A stretch of DNA of 64,000 bases, taken from the NCBI RefSeq assembly GCF_014280965.1, contig NZ_JACODZ010000003.1:310001-374000 (forward strand), read 5' to 3'. Each line of letters begins with the position of its first letter. Position 1 is the stretch's first letter. The notes under the pieces were generated by a model that worked only from the letters and a program-made list of their open reading frames with translations, had not been told where the DNA came from and made no database searches. The translations under genes were made by a program, and so were the position numbers. Of this stretch, positions 22,565 to 31,424 are shown one piece after another. This DNA comes from Echinicola salinicaeni (lineage in GTDB: Bacteria > Bacteroidota > Bacteroidia > Cytophagales > Cyclobacteriaceae).

Positions 22565-25500
22565 TGAAAATGGAAGGAACAATGATAAAACAACATAAAG
22601 TAGCCTTACTGATTGCAGTGATGATGGTTTTGGCTTTTGGGGCCAATGCCCAGCAAGTACTGAAAGGAAAGGTAAGTAGCCCGTACGGGGATGCTCCTAT
22701 CAGTGATGCTTACATTTCGATAGCGAATGAGGAAAGTACTGCGCAGACGGATGAGCAAGGCGAATTCAGTATAGAAATAGACTATTTGGAGGGAAATTTG
22801 ACAGTCTGGGCTCCTGGATTTCAAGAGCAGGTGATTCCTTTGTTAGGTAGGGATTATATTGAAATTGTCCTGATTCCTCAGCGGACAGACTATTATGACG
22901 TGCCTGCAAAAAGTGATGCCCGAGGAAATATGAAGGGCGAAGTATTGCCAGCGGAACGCTTTAAGCCAAGTGCCATGTACGTGGAGGATGTCCTTCAAGG
23001 GGCATTCCCTGGACTGAATGTCATCAACAAAGGAGGTATGCCAGGAGAAGGTGCTACGGTAAATTTACGGGGGATTCGATCCTTGACTGGTAAAAATGCA
23101 CCGCTGATCATCATCAATGGTATGCCCTACTTGCCAGATATGAACAATTCTGCGATCATCCAAGGTTATTCTCCCAGCATGTTCAATGTCCTCAGCGTGG
23201 ATGATATTGACAATATCAAATTGGTAACAGGAAGTGCTGCTTCCCGCTATGGCTCGATGGGATCTAATGGCGTTTTATTGATCGAGACGAGCTCTCCAAA
23301 GGATATGGAAACGGTAATCGAATTTTCCGGTCAATATGGCATGGCCTATAATAATAAACGCCTACCGGTATTGGGTGTGGATGATTTTAAAAGCTATATC
23401 GGAGATGTGGGACTTACCCGTTATGAAGATATGGGTGATATGCTGGACTTGTTTCCGTTTTTGCGCGACGATCCAGATTATTACTATAATTTCCTTTATA
23501 ACAATCAAACCGATTGGCAGGAGCTGGTCGATAAATCGGCTTTTGTTACTTCCAACCATCTGCGCGTAAAAGGTGGGGATGCGATTGCGAAGTATGACCT
23601 GTCTGTAGGGGCCAGCAATCAAGGAGGAACCTATGATAATACCAATTTTACCCGTTATACCACTCGCCTAAATGCACAAATTGAACTGAGTCAGCGGTTC
23701 CAACTGGTGACTTCCATGGGCTTGACTTATGGCAATAACAAATTGCATGAGCAGATCCTAAACGATGCTACTAATCCATTGATGGCGTCCTTGTACAAGG
23801 CTCCAATCTTGAGCCCATTTAAGAAAGATGAATATAATAATCAGCTACCTGCTTATGATGCTGTTAGACAGTTTGGGGTATCCAATCCGCTGGCAGTGGT
23901 GAACGATACTAAGATGGAATCGGATAATTTTGATGCCTTCTTGAACACAGGATTAAATTTCGAAGTAAACGATCATGCGAAAATGCAAGCCGTATTTGGA
24001 TACTATTCCGGCTATAAGCGGCAGTCTGCATTTATTCCTGGCCGTTCAGATCAGACCATTGCCCCACAGGAAGAAGGAGTGGCACTTAATACTGCTAGGG
24101 CAGGAACCGGTAAAGTTTCCAATTTATTTTATAAGGTCAGTGCGGACATTGTAGAGGAATTGGCAGGAAATCCATTGGAGGCGGGCGTTGGCTATCAAGG
24201 TGTAATGACCCGACATGAGTTTGATGGAGGTTTTGGTAGGAATACCAGTTCAGATTTTTATAAAACCCTTTCATATGTAGATGCAGAGGGAAGGTACTTT
24301 TCTGGGTATCATAACGCTTGGAATTGGATGAGTCTTTACGGTTATGCCAAGTACACCATGGGTAATCAATGGATTGCTTCCTTAAATATGTCGGCAGACG
24401 GCGCTTCTTCTACAGGAGCTGAGGCGGCTAGGTTTGGAGTTTATCCAGGACTGGAAATGACATGGCAAGCAAAGCACAGTCCGTGGCTGAAGAATAGCCA
24501 AGTTGTGAACCAATTGGATGTGCATGTGGGGTATGGCCTTACGGGTAACAGCCAGTTTCCTACTGGCCTGAGCCGCCAGTTTTATACCAGTCAGGCCTAC
24601 CGTCAGTTGGCAGGGATTGTAAACGGCAATGTGGCCAATACCAGCCTTGGTAGGGAACGTAACCAAAATTTGGATGCAGGCATAGATGCTGGGTTCTTTG
24701 ACCGACGGCTTGTTGCCAGCGTCAACGTTTATCATACCATTTCTTCAGACGTGATTTTTCCTCAAAGTATTTCCTCAGTGTATGGTATTGAAGAGATGTA
24801 TATCAATGGCGCTAGGTTGGAGAATAAAGGTGTTGAAGCAGCCATACAGTTGCGATTGGTGGATAACAGGAATATTAGCTGGAGCGTAGGAGGTACCATC
24901 AATAAAAACCAGAATAAGATTACTGCCATGGAAGGAGCAGAAGGGACTCTTATCCGTGAGATGAATGGTGGAAATTGGGCCGTTTCATCTTCAATAGGTC
25001 AAAATCCTTATAATTTCTATGGCTTTGTCTCAAATGGTGTGATCAGCACCCAAGAAGAGGCTGATGCGCTTGGATTGATAGATTATAAAGGAGACCAATT
25101 TAATGCTGGAGATATCCACTTTGAGGATTTGAACCAGGATGGGGTTATCGATGATCAGGACAGAACGATCATTGGAGATGCCTCTCCAGACTTCTTTGGT
25201 AGTTTCTTCACCCAAGTAAGGTATAAGAAATTGTCCTTGTCAGCTCAGTTTACCTTCAGCGCAGGAAACCAGATTTATAACGGTGTACGAAGGGAAATGG
25301 AATCGCTAAGTGATTTCAGAAACCAGTCAATGGCCGTGGACAAGCGTTGGCAGACGGATGGTCAACAGACCGATATTCCCAAAGCCAACTACGGTGATCC
25401 AATGGGCAATAGCCGGTTCTCTGATCGATGGATAGAGGATGGATCTTATTTACGCCTCAACAATGTCACTTTGAGCTATCAGTTGGGCAAGTGGAGCTTT

Positions 25501-25671
25501 TTCGAAGGTGGAGAAGTGTATTTGGCGGGTGAAAACCTGCTGACATTTACTGACTATTTAGGGTTGGATCCAGTGCTGTCTTATGCCTATCAGCCAGCCT
25601 GGCAAGGAGTAGATTATGGTGCCATGCCACTACCTTCTACCGTCAAATTCGGTTTTAACCTACAATTTTAA
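22564..25671 (+). CDS. SusC-like TonB-dependent transporter 3 (FAS1-associated)
   Basis: This start overlaps the preceding stop (TGATG); ATGs at 22570 and 22582 are alternatives, and the last follows a purine-rich GGAAGGA and gives the neatest signal peptide (core ALLIAVMMVLAFGANAQ). The protein of about 1035 residues has a CNA-B-like domain (about 30-110), a plug domain with RGIRSLTGKNAPLIIINGMPY and a barrel ending in STVKFGFNLQF. No EVVVVGYG-like segment exists: the region between CNA-B and plug reads IPQRTDYYDVPAKSDARGN. The plug motif is also divergent (IKLVTGSAASRYGSMGSNGV rather than IEVLKDASA). It pairs with the SusD protein encoded by the next gene, whose ATG overlaps this stop (TAATG). 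Confidence 0.92.
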   Translation: MKMEGTMIKQHKVALLIAVMMVLAFGANAQQVLKGKVSSPYGDAPISDAYISIANEESTAQTDEQGEFSIEIDYLEGNLTVWAPGFQEQVIPLLGRDYIEIVLIPQRTDYYDVPAKSDARGNMKGEVLPAERFKPSAMYVEDVLQGAFPGLNVINKGGMPGEGATVNLRGIRSLTGKNAPLIIINGMPYLPDMNNSAIIQGYSPSMFNVLSVDDIDNIKLVTGSAASRYGSMGSNGVLLIETSSPKDMETVIEFSGQYGMAYNNKRLPVLGVDDFKSYIGDVGLTRYEDMGDMLDLFPFLRDDPDYYYNFLYNNQTDWQELVDKSAFVTSNHLRVKGGDAIAKYDLSVGASNQGGTYDNTNFTRYTTRLNAQIELSQRFQLVTSMGLTYGNNKLHEQILNDATNPLMASLYKAPILSPFKKDEYNNQLPAYDAVRQFGVSNPLAVVNDTKMESDNFDAFLNTGLNFEVNDHAKMQAVFGYYSGYKRQSAFIPGRSDQTIAPQEEGVALNTARAGTGKVSNLFYKVSADIVEELAGNPLEAGVGYQGVMTRHEFDGGFGRNTSSDFYKTLSYVDAEGRYFSGYHNAWNWMSLYGYAKYTMGNQWIASLNMSADGASSTGAEAARFGVYPGLEMTWQAKHSPWLKNSQVVNQLDVHVGYGLTGNSQFPTGLSRQFYTSQAYRQLAGIVNGNVANTSLGRERNQNLDAGIDAGFFDRRLVASVNVYHTISSDVIFPQSISSVYGIEEMYINGARLENKGVEAAIQLRLVDNRNISWSVGGTINKNQNKITAMEGAEGTLIREMNGGNWAVSSSIGQNPYNFYGFVSNGVISTQEEADALGLIDYKGDQFNAGDIHFEDLNQDGVIDDQDRTIIGDASPDFFGSFFTQVRYKKLSLSAQFTFSAGNQIYNGVRREMESLSDFRNQSMAVDKRWQTDGQQTDIPKANYGDPMGNSRFSDRWIEDGSYLRLNNVTLSYQLGKWSFFEGGEVYLAGENLLTFTDYLGLDPVLSYAYQPAWQGVDYGAMPLPSTVKFGFNLQF

Positions 25672-27317
25672 TGACAGAAGCTATGAAGTATAATGCTTTT
25701 TATAAATATACCTTAATCTTGAGCTTATTGGTCTTGGGTAGCTGTGAAAGCTACTTTGAGACTGATACTGATGATATGCTCTTGGAGGAAAATTATATTG
25801 GAAATACCAATGAACTGTATTCAGGATATATGGGCATCGCTGCCAAGGTGCAGACGGTTGCAGATAAGGCTATTTTCCTTTCAGAGCTGAGAGGGGATTT
25901 CCTTGAACCTACGGACAACGCCCCACAAGAACTGTGGGAAATTTATAACTATAACATCAGCCCAGACAACAGCTTGGCTGATCCAAGGGAATATTATGAT
26001 GTGATTTCCAATGCCAACAACTATATCAAAAAAGCCTTTGAATACAAGCAGGCTAATCCGAATGCAGTGGAAGATGCTGTTTTTGAGCCCTTGGTAAGTG
26101 GAGCGATCCGCTTTAAGGTATGGGCTTATCTGATGTTGGGCAAGCTTTATGGTGAAGCAGTGTACTTGGAGGAACCCCTGACAGAAGAAGCGGACTTGTC
26201 CCAATATCCCAAGATGGAATTTGAAGAGCTTATCGGCCAACTCATCAGCTTGATGGAAGGCGGTGTAAATGGCATTGATGGTAAGCAGGTATTGATTTGG
26301 TCGGATCTTTTGTTTCCTGGTGTGAGTACATCCGCACAGGATCTTACTTGGAATATGATCTGTCCATCACCTGAGCCGCTGCTCATTGAGCTCTATCTTT
26401 GGAATGGTAATTATGAGCAAGTGGTGAGTTTGGGCATGTCTTTTATTTATGATCAGGGCAGTGGAAGGTATAAGTTGGGCAATGACGATTATAACGGGGA
26501 GTGGATTCAGTTCTTTTACCGAGATCCAATCACTAAAACCCGTGAGCTGATCAATATTGTTCCTTTTGATTACCAACGCCAACAGACTAACAGACTGATA
26601 GATTATTTCTCCAATACAAAGCCCAATAAGTACTATTTACGTCCTACAGAAGCGGCTATGGGGCGTTTTCAGCAGCAGGTAAGACAAGATGGGATCACGA
26701 TTGGTGATAATTATCGTGGAGAAAATTATACCTATTGGAGACAAAATGGTGAATGGGTAGTCCGTAAGTTTTCGCGCGCCCACGAAACCGCTGATAATAT
26801 CCACAAGAATGATGTACATGTTATTCTTTACAGGGCCGCTGATATCCATTTATTTATTGCTGAAGCGCTCAATCAAATGGAGCATTTCAAAGAAGCTGAA
26901 GCATTTCTTAATGATGGAGTTCAAAATTATATTTCCCGAAATGAAGATAATCTAGCCTATCCATTGAATAATGAAACCTATAACGCGGCCATAAATATTA
27001 ACTGGGGCGTGAGAAGAAGGATTGATCTTGGACCGGTTTATCCGGAGGGACTGAGCAAGGAAGACTTGGATACACCTGAAAAGATTGAGCAATATAAAAA
27101 AGGTTTGGATAGCCTGTTATTGGAAGAAACCTGTATGGAGAGTGCAGGGGAGGCCAGGTCTTATTTTGCCATGATCAGGATGGCCAAGAGATGGAATGAT
27201 CCAAGTATGCTGGCTGACCGAGTAAGTGCCAAGTATCCTTCTGGAAAAAGTGAAAGCATCAGAAATCTACTTATGCAACCTGAGAACTGGTTTATTGACT
27301 ACGATTTGAATAAATAA
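25671..27317 (+). CDS. SusD-like lipoprotein 3
   Basis: The protein is 548 residues from the ATG that overlaps the susC stop, or 544 from the ATG at 25683, which gives a tighter lipoprotein signal (LILSLLVLGSC). Landmarks of the SusD/RagB family include SGAIRFKVWAYLMLGKLYGEAVYL, the late YRAADIHLFIAEALNQM and TCMESAGEARSYFAMIRMAKR. It differs from typical SusD in the C-terminal region, where the usual REFxGEGxRWxDLxR is replaced by ESAGEARSYFAMIR. It is the last gene of the FAS1/SusCD operon; a terminator follows at 27422. Role: surface glycan binding with SusC 3. Confidence 0.88.
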   Translation: MTEAMKYNAFYKYTLILSLLVLGSCESYFETDTDDMLLEENYIGNTNELYSGYMGIAAKVQTVADKAIFLSELRGDFLEPTDNAPQELWEIYNYNISPDNSLADPREYYDVISNANNYIKKAFEYKQANPNAVEDAVFEPLVSGAIRFKVWAYLMLGKLYGEAVYLEEPLTEEADLSQYPKMEFEELIGQLISLMEGGVNGIDGKQVLIWSDLLFPGVSTSAQDLTWNMICPSPEPLLIELYLWNGNYEQVVSLGMSFIYDQGSGRYKLGNDDYNGEWIQFFYRDPITKTRELINIVPFDYQRQQTNRLIDYFSNTKPNKYYLRPTEAAMGRFQQQVRQDGITIGDNYRGENYTYWRQNGEWVVRKFSRAHETADNIHKNDVHVILYRAADIHLFIAEALNQMEHFKEAEAFLNDGVQNYISRNEDNLAYPLNNETYNAAININWGVRRRIDLGPVYPEGLSKEDLDTPEKIEQYKKGLDSLLLEETCMESAGEARSYFAMIRMAKRWNDPSMLADRVSAKYPSGKSESIRNLLMQPENWFIDYDLNK

Positions 27318-27421
27318 AAAGAGGCACAACTCATGTCCAATCAAACACATGATCCATTAAGCCCTTTATCGTTATTTAAATATTGATTTCATACTTGGGG
27401 TTTGTTAATTCAGTACAGGAT

Positions 27422-27450
27422 CGGGCAAATTGTTGCCCGGTTTTGTCTTT
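27422..27450 (+). terminator. Rho-independent terminator closing the FAS1/SusCD operon
   Basis: CGGGCAA (27422-27428) pairs with TTGCCCG (27433-27439) across a 4-base loop, followed by GTTTTGTCTTTTT. A lone CAGTACAGGAT just precedes it (27412-27422). The element separates the transporter operon from the PL1 gene. Confidence 0.85.
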
Positions 27451-27512
27451 TTATCGAGTCTTGAATCCTGAATTCGATTCCTTACTCAATACATATCAAA
27501 ACCATTGAAAAA

Positions 27513-28802
27513 ATGAAAAATATACCACTATTATTACTTGTCGCATTACTTTCATCCACAGTTAGCTTTGGTCAGCAATTGGCCTTTCCAGGTGCAGAGG
27601 GCTTTGGTAAATATGCCTCAGGAGGAAGAGGAGGGGAAGTTTATAAAGTTACCAATTTAAACGATTCCGGTCCTGGTTCCTTTAGAGAAGCAGTAAGCGA
27701 GTCCAATAGGACAGTTGTTTTTGAAGTAGGAGGAGTGATTCATATTAAGTCTAGGATCGTGGTGAAGGAAAATATTACCATAGCAGGGCAGACTGCTCCT
27801 GGAGAAGGCATTACGATTTATGGAAATGGATTGAGCTATTCTGATGCTAACAATACCATTACTCGATATATCCGTGTAAGAATGGGAAAGGTGGGAGATA
27901 AGGGAAAAGATGCCATAGGGATAGCTCATGGTCATGATATGATTTTTGATCATGTTTCCATCACTTGGGGCAGAGATGGGACTTTTGATCTCAATGGTGA
28001 TGTGCAAAATGTTACTTTACAGCATTCTATCATCGGACAGGGCTTGCAAACACACTCTACAGGAGGCTTGATTCAGCCCAATGGCGGGGTGTCTATTTTG
28101 GCTTGCCTATGGATCAATAACCACACTAGAAATCCCAAAGTAAAAGGCATGAATCAATATGTCAATAATGTCGTCTACAATTGGGCTGTGGCCGGTTATA
28201 TTCAAGGAGGGGGCTCTGCAGGTAAGTCTTATGCAAATGTTGAAGGCAATTATTTCATAGCTGGTCCTGAAACAGGAGATACACCACCGTTTAACCGCTC
28301 CAATGAGAACTTTCATATTTATGCCAAAGACAATTGGTATGATGGGAACTTCAACGGAAAGTTGGATGGTGAGCTAGTGGAGAGAAAAGTATACGAGCCT
28401 GTTACTTGGAAGGAAGAACCATTTGACTATCCAGCGGTGACTGTCCTCAATTCAGAAGAAGCCTATCAACAAGTCGTGGATCAAGTTGGTGCATCATTAT
28501 ATAGGGATGAAGTAGACAATTTCCTGATCAAGGACTTGGTTTCTTTGGGACAAACAGGTAAAACGATCAGTGATGAAATGGAGCTTCCAATGAAAGGCCC
28601 AGGAAAAGTTAAAGGAGGCAAAGCTCATAAAGATACCGATGGCGATGGAATACCAGACAAGTATGAGAAGCGAAATGGTTTGGACCCGAAGGATGCAAAT
28701 GATAGAAACCGGACAGACAAGAACGGTTATACAGCATTGGAAAATTATCTTAATGGACTGGTAGAGGATCGTTCTTTAAGTTGGAATGGAAACCAATTTT
28801 GA
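27513..28802 (+). CDS. PL1 pectate lyase
   Basis: The 429-residue protein has a signal peptide (LLLLVALLSSTVSFG). Residues 23-340 form the right-handed beta-helix of polysaccharide lyase family 1: LAFPGAEGFGKYASGGRGG, the Ca-site region FDHVSITWGRDGTFDL (about 145-160) and NHTRNPKVKG (about 203-212), which carries the conserved catalytic-type Arg. The C-terminus holds a Ca-binding loop (DTDGDGIPDKYEKRNGLDP). The reaction is beta-elimination of de-esterified homogalacturonan, giving 4,5-unsaturated oligogalacturonides that suit the GH105 enzymes nearby. It has no T9SS tail or lipobox, so periplasmic or loosely exported. It is a close paralogue of the N-terminal domain of the protein at 34679. 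Confidence 0.92.
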   Translation: MKNIPLLLLVALLSSTVSFGQQLAFPGAEGFGKYASGGRGGEVYKVTNLNDSGPGSFREAVSESNRTVVFEVGGVIHIKSRIVVKENITIAGQTAPGEGITIYGNGLSYSDANNTITRYIRVRMGKVGDKGKDAIGIAHGHDMIFDHVSITWGRDGTFDLNGDVQNVTLQHSIIGQGLQTHSTGGLIQPNGGVSILACLWINNHTRNPKVKGMNQYVNNVVYNWAVAGYIQGGGSAGKSYANVEGNYFIAGPETGDTPPFNRSNENFHIYAKDNWYDGNFNGKLDGELVERKVYEPVTWKEEPFDYPAVTVLNSEEAYQQVVDQVGASLYRDEVDNFLIKDLVSLGQTGKTISDEMELPMKGPGKVKGGKAHKDTDGDGIPDKYEKRNGLDPKDANDRNRTDKNGYTALENYLNGLVEDRSLSWNGNQF

Positions 28803-28924
28803 TGGATTTTACTGCCTTAAAAAAATATGACTGGAAAGGATTTCGGTGGACAGGAGAAGTGAGAGTCGGTTTTATTCGCAGTAGTTATCTTTTTTTGAAG
28901 CAAATTAATTTCAATAATACCCAT

Positions 28925-31108
28925 ATGATCAAATTATTTAAGAAGCGTTCTTTCAAAACATTTAGTCTGGTATTTTCGGCTGGATTAACTTTTTATTCAT
29001 GCTCTATGCCCCAAGAAAGTGGGGAGCAGAGATCCACGCCGATAGACCGTTTTTCCTTGGTCAATAGGCATAATGTCGTATTGACTCAACCAGATACTTT
29101 AGCCTCTCTTTCTGTGGGCAATGGGGAATTTGCCTATACGGTGGATGTCAGCGGCCTGCAGACATTTCCGGAATATTATGAAAAGGGAGTGTCCCTTGGT
29201 ACACAAAGCCAATGGGGCTGGCATGCTTTTCCCAATCCGGACAATTATGAATGGGAAGAGATCTTAAGATATGATACCTCAGCCATTGGTCAGGTGATAT
29301 CTTTTCCGGTACAGTGGAAAGAGGGACGAAAAAAGAAAGTCACCGATTATTTCAGGACCAGTCCACATCGCCTGCATTTGGGCATTATTGGTTTGGAGAT
29401 ATTAAAATCTGATGGAAGTAAGGTGGAAGTGGATGATCTGGAAGATATACAGCAGGAATTGGATTTATGGAATGGAAAGATCACCAGCGAGTATACAGTG
29501 GAGGGCCAACCTGTCAAAGTGGAACTTTTTGCCCATCAGGAAAAAGATGGAATTGCGGCGAAAATCAGTTCTCCTTTGGTGGCAAGTGGTCAATTGAAAG
29601 TGAAATTCAGGTTCCCCTATGGATCGGGCTGTCATGTTTGTCCTGGGTACGATTGGAGCCAGCAGGATAAACATACTTCATATGTAGAGGTAAAAAGGCC
29701 AAGTCAAGTAAGGGTTTCCAGAACATTGGATAGCACTAATTATGTAACGGATATTAGCTGGGAAGGGAATGGCGCTTTTGAAACAGCAGCAAAGCATTCT
29801 TTTCTGTTGAATGCACAAAAAGGACAGGAAACATTGGAATTTACGGCCCTTTTTTCCAAAGAGGGTGAGGAAATATTGCCCGATTTTGAGGCTACTGCAA
29901 ATAGCAGCAGTCAAGGTTGGGAAGAATTTTGGCAATCCGGTGGGGTGATTGATTTTTCGGAATGTACCGATGAGAGGGCAGAGGAGCTGGAAAGAAGAGT
30001 GGTCCTTTCCCAATACCTGACCAAGGTCAATTGTGCGGGTTCCTTACCTCCACAGGAGACGGGCTTGACCATGAACAGCTGGTATGGAAAATTCCATATG
30101 GAAATGCATTGGTGGCACGGTGCACATTTTGGGCTTTGGAACCGTGTGGAATTAATGGAAAAAAGCCTGCCTTGGTATTTCAGTTCATTGGCGAAGGCCA
30201 AGGCCACTGCAGCCCGTCAGGGATTTAAAGGAGCCAGGTGGCAAAAAATGACCGATCCATATGGGGATGAAAGCCCTTCCAGTGTGGCGTCTTATCTGAT
30301 CTGGCAGCAGCCCCATATCTTGTATTTTGTAGAGCAACTTTATCAGGATAGGCAGGATCAGGCCACTTTGGAGAAATACAAGGAGCTTGTGTTCGAAACA
30401 GCTGAATTTATGGCATCCTTTGCAAAGGAGAGCGAAAAGGATGGCAAATACCATTTGATAGCGCCATTGATACCTGCTCAGGAGCTATTTCCTGCCAATG
30501 CTACTGATGATCCTCCTTTTGAGTTGGCTTACTGGCACTATGGTTTGAATATAGCATTGGATTGGCAAAAGCGTTTGGGCATGGAAGAAAACCCTCAGTG
30601 GAGGGAAGTTTTGGATAATTTGGCTCCTTTGGCCATCAAGGACAGCCTTTATCTGCCCAGCAGCACTCATCCTAGGGCTTATGAAGATGATTTTTACCTG
30701 CATGACCACCCGGTGGTCTTGGGGGCTTATGGGATTTTACCAAAGACCGATATGATCGATACGGTCATTATGAAGAATACATTGGAGAAAATTTTGAAGA
30801 TATGGAACTGGGATTCTACCTGGGGCTGGGATTACCCGATGATGGCCATGAGTGCCGCAAGACTCAATATGCCTGAAACAGCTTTGGAGGCCCTTTTTAT
30901 GGGAAAAGAAAAGAATACCTATTTACCAAACGGCCATAACTATCAAGATAAGCGCTTAAGGATCTATTTGCCAGGAAATGGTGGATTGCTTACAACGGTG
31001 GCCATGATGGCGGCGGGGTGGGAAGGAGCACCAGATCGGGCCAATCCGGGATTCCCTGACAATGGAAAATGGAATGTAAAATGGGAAGGACTGAGGAAAA
31101 TGCCTTGA
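28925..31108 (+). CDS. Six-hairpin glycosidase-like lipoprotein (GH65/GH95-like)
   Basis: I chose the ATG at 28925 because it gives a lipoprotein signal (SLVFSAGLTFYSC), while the longer frame from 28781 overlaps the PL1 gene and lacks one. The 727-residue protein has an N-terminal beta-sandwich (LTQPDTLASLSVGNGEFAYTVD) and an alpha/alpha barrel with MNSWYGKFHMEMHWWHGAHF, GFKGARWQKMTDPYGDESPS, FELAYWHYGLNIALDW, WNWDSTWGWDYPMMAMSA and YLPGNGGLLTTVAMMAAGW. This order of sandwich then toroid, with acidic residues in HMEMHWW and ELAYWH, resembles clan GH-L/GH95 enzymes. The precise family and substrate are unknown to me; the setting implies a pectin side-chain oligosaccharide. It lies between PL1 and GH105 genes on the same strand. 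Confidence 0.65.
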   Translation: MIKLFKKRSFKTFSLVFSAGLTFYSCSMPQESGEQRSTPIDRFSLVNRHNVVLTQPDTLASLSVGNGEFAYTVDVSGLQTFPEYYEKGVSLGTQSQWGWHAFPNPDNYEWEEILRYDTSAIGQVISFPVQWKEGRKKKVTDYFRTSPHRLHLGIIGLEILKSDGSKVEVDDLEDIQQELDLWNGKITSEYTVEGQPVKVELFAHQEKDGIAAKISSPLVASGQLKVKFRFPYGSGCHVCPGYDWSQQDKHTSYVEVKRPSQVRVSRTLDSTNYVTDISWEGNGAFETAAKHSFLLNAQKGQETLEFTALFSKEGEEILPDFEATANSSSQGWEEFWQSGGVIDFSECTDERAEELERRVVLSQYLTKVNCAGSLPPQETGLTMNSWYGKFHMEMHWWHGAHFGLWNRVELMEKSLPWYFSSLAKAKATAARQGFKGARWQKMTDPYGDESPSSVASYLIWQQPHILYFVEQLYQDRQDQATLEKYKELVFETAEFMASFAKESEKDGKYHLIAPLIPAQELFPANATDDPPFELAYWHYGLNIALDWQKRLGMEENPQWREVLDNLAPLAIKDSLYLPSSTHPRAYEDDFYLHDHPVVLGAYGILPKTDMIDTVIMKNTLEKILKIWNWDSTWGWDYPMMAMSAARLNMPETALEALFMGKEKNTYLPNGHNYQDKRLRIYLPGNGGLLTTVAMMAAGWEGAPDRANPGFPDNGKWNVKWEGLRKMP

Positions 31109-31424
31109 AATAGACCTTAGACGCAAGACATTGGATGTGTGAGACTTTGAATTGAGCTTCATACCCTGAGTTTGGCAAAGGGGGCGAAGGATCGAAGAGT
31201 TGACTCATCAGACTTTCCGTCGGAAGAACTACGCCACATGACGATTAAAATTGAGGCTGTCTCATAAGTCGAGGTTTTTGTGTCATTCTGACGAAAGGAA
31301 GAATCTCATAGAGTTGATTTCCAGTAACAAACAAGTCTAGAGATTTCTCCTAACGTCGAAATGACATATTTTGAGACAGCCTCTTATTGACCTTGAAATA
31401 ATTCAATATTGAAACCTTTAAAAT
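31109..31424. other. Spacer with palindromic repeat element
   Basis: This 316-base gap holds no gene. Its left half contains degenerate spacer sequence (TTAGACGCAAGACATTGG, typical of Bacteroidota intergenic low-complexity). Its right half is the inverted-repeat element at 31253-31383 described separately. The GH105 start follows 41 bases after that element. Confidence 0.6.
31253..31383. repeat. 131-base palindromic repeat with 12-base perfect inverted ends
   Basis: GAGGCTGTCTCA (31253-31264) is the exact reverse complement of TGAGACAGCCTC (31372-31383). Inside, a second pair of arms of about 27 bases, starting TGTCATTCTGACGAAAGGA and ending near CGTCGAAATGACA, matches in about 22 positions, so the whole element can fold into one long hairpin. 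It looks like a REP- or MITE-type interspersed element. No coding capacity. Confidence 0.75.

Noticed and set aside
28781-28924. N-terminal extension of the six-hairpin gene overlapping PL1
   Set aside because: The extension has no signal peptide, overlaps the previous gene and precedes a perfect lipoprotein signal at 28925.
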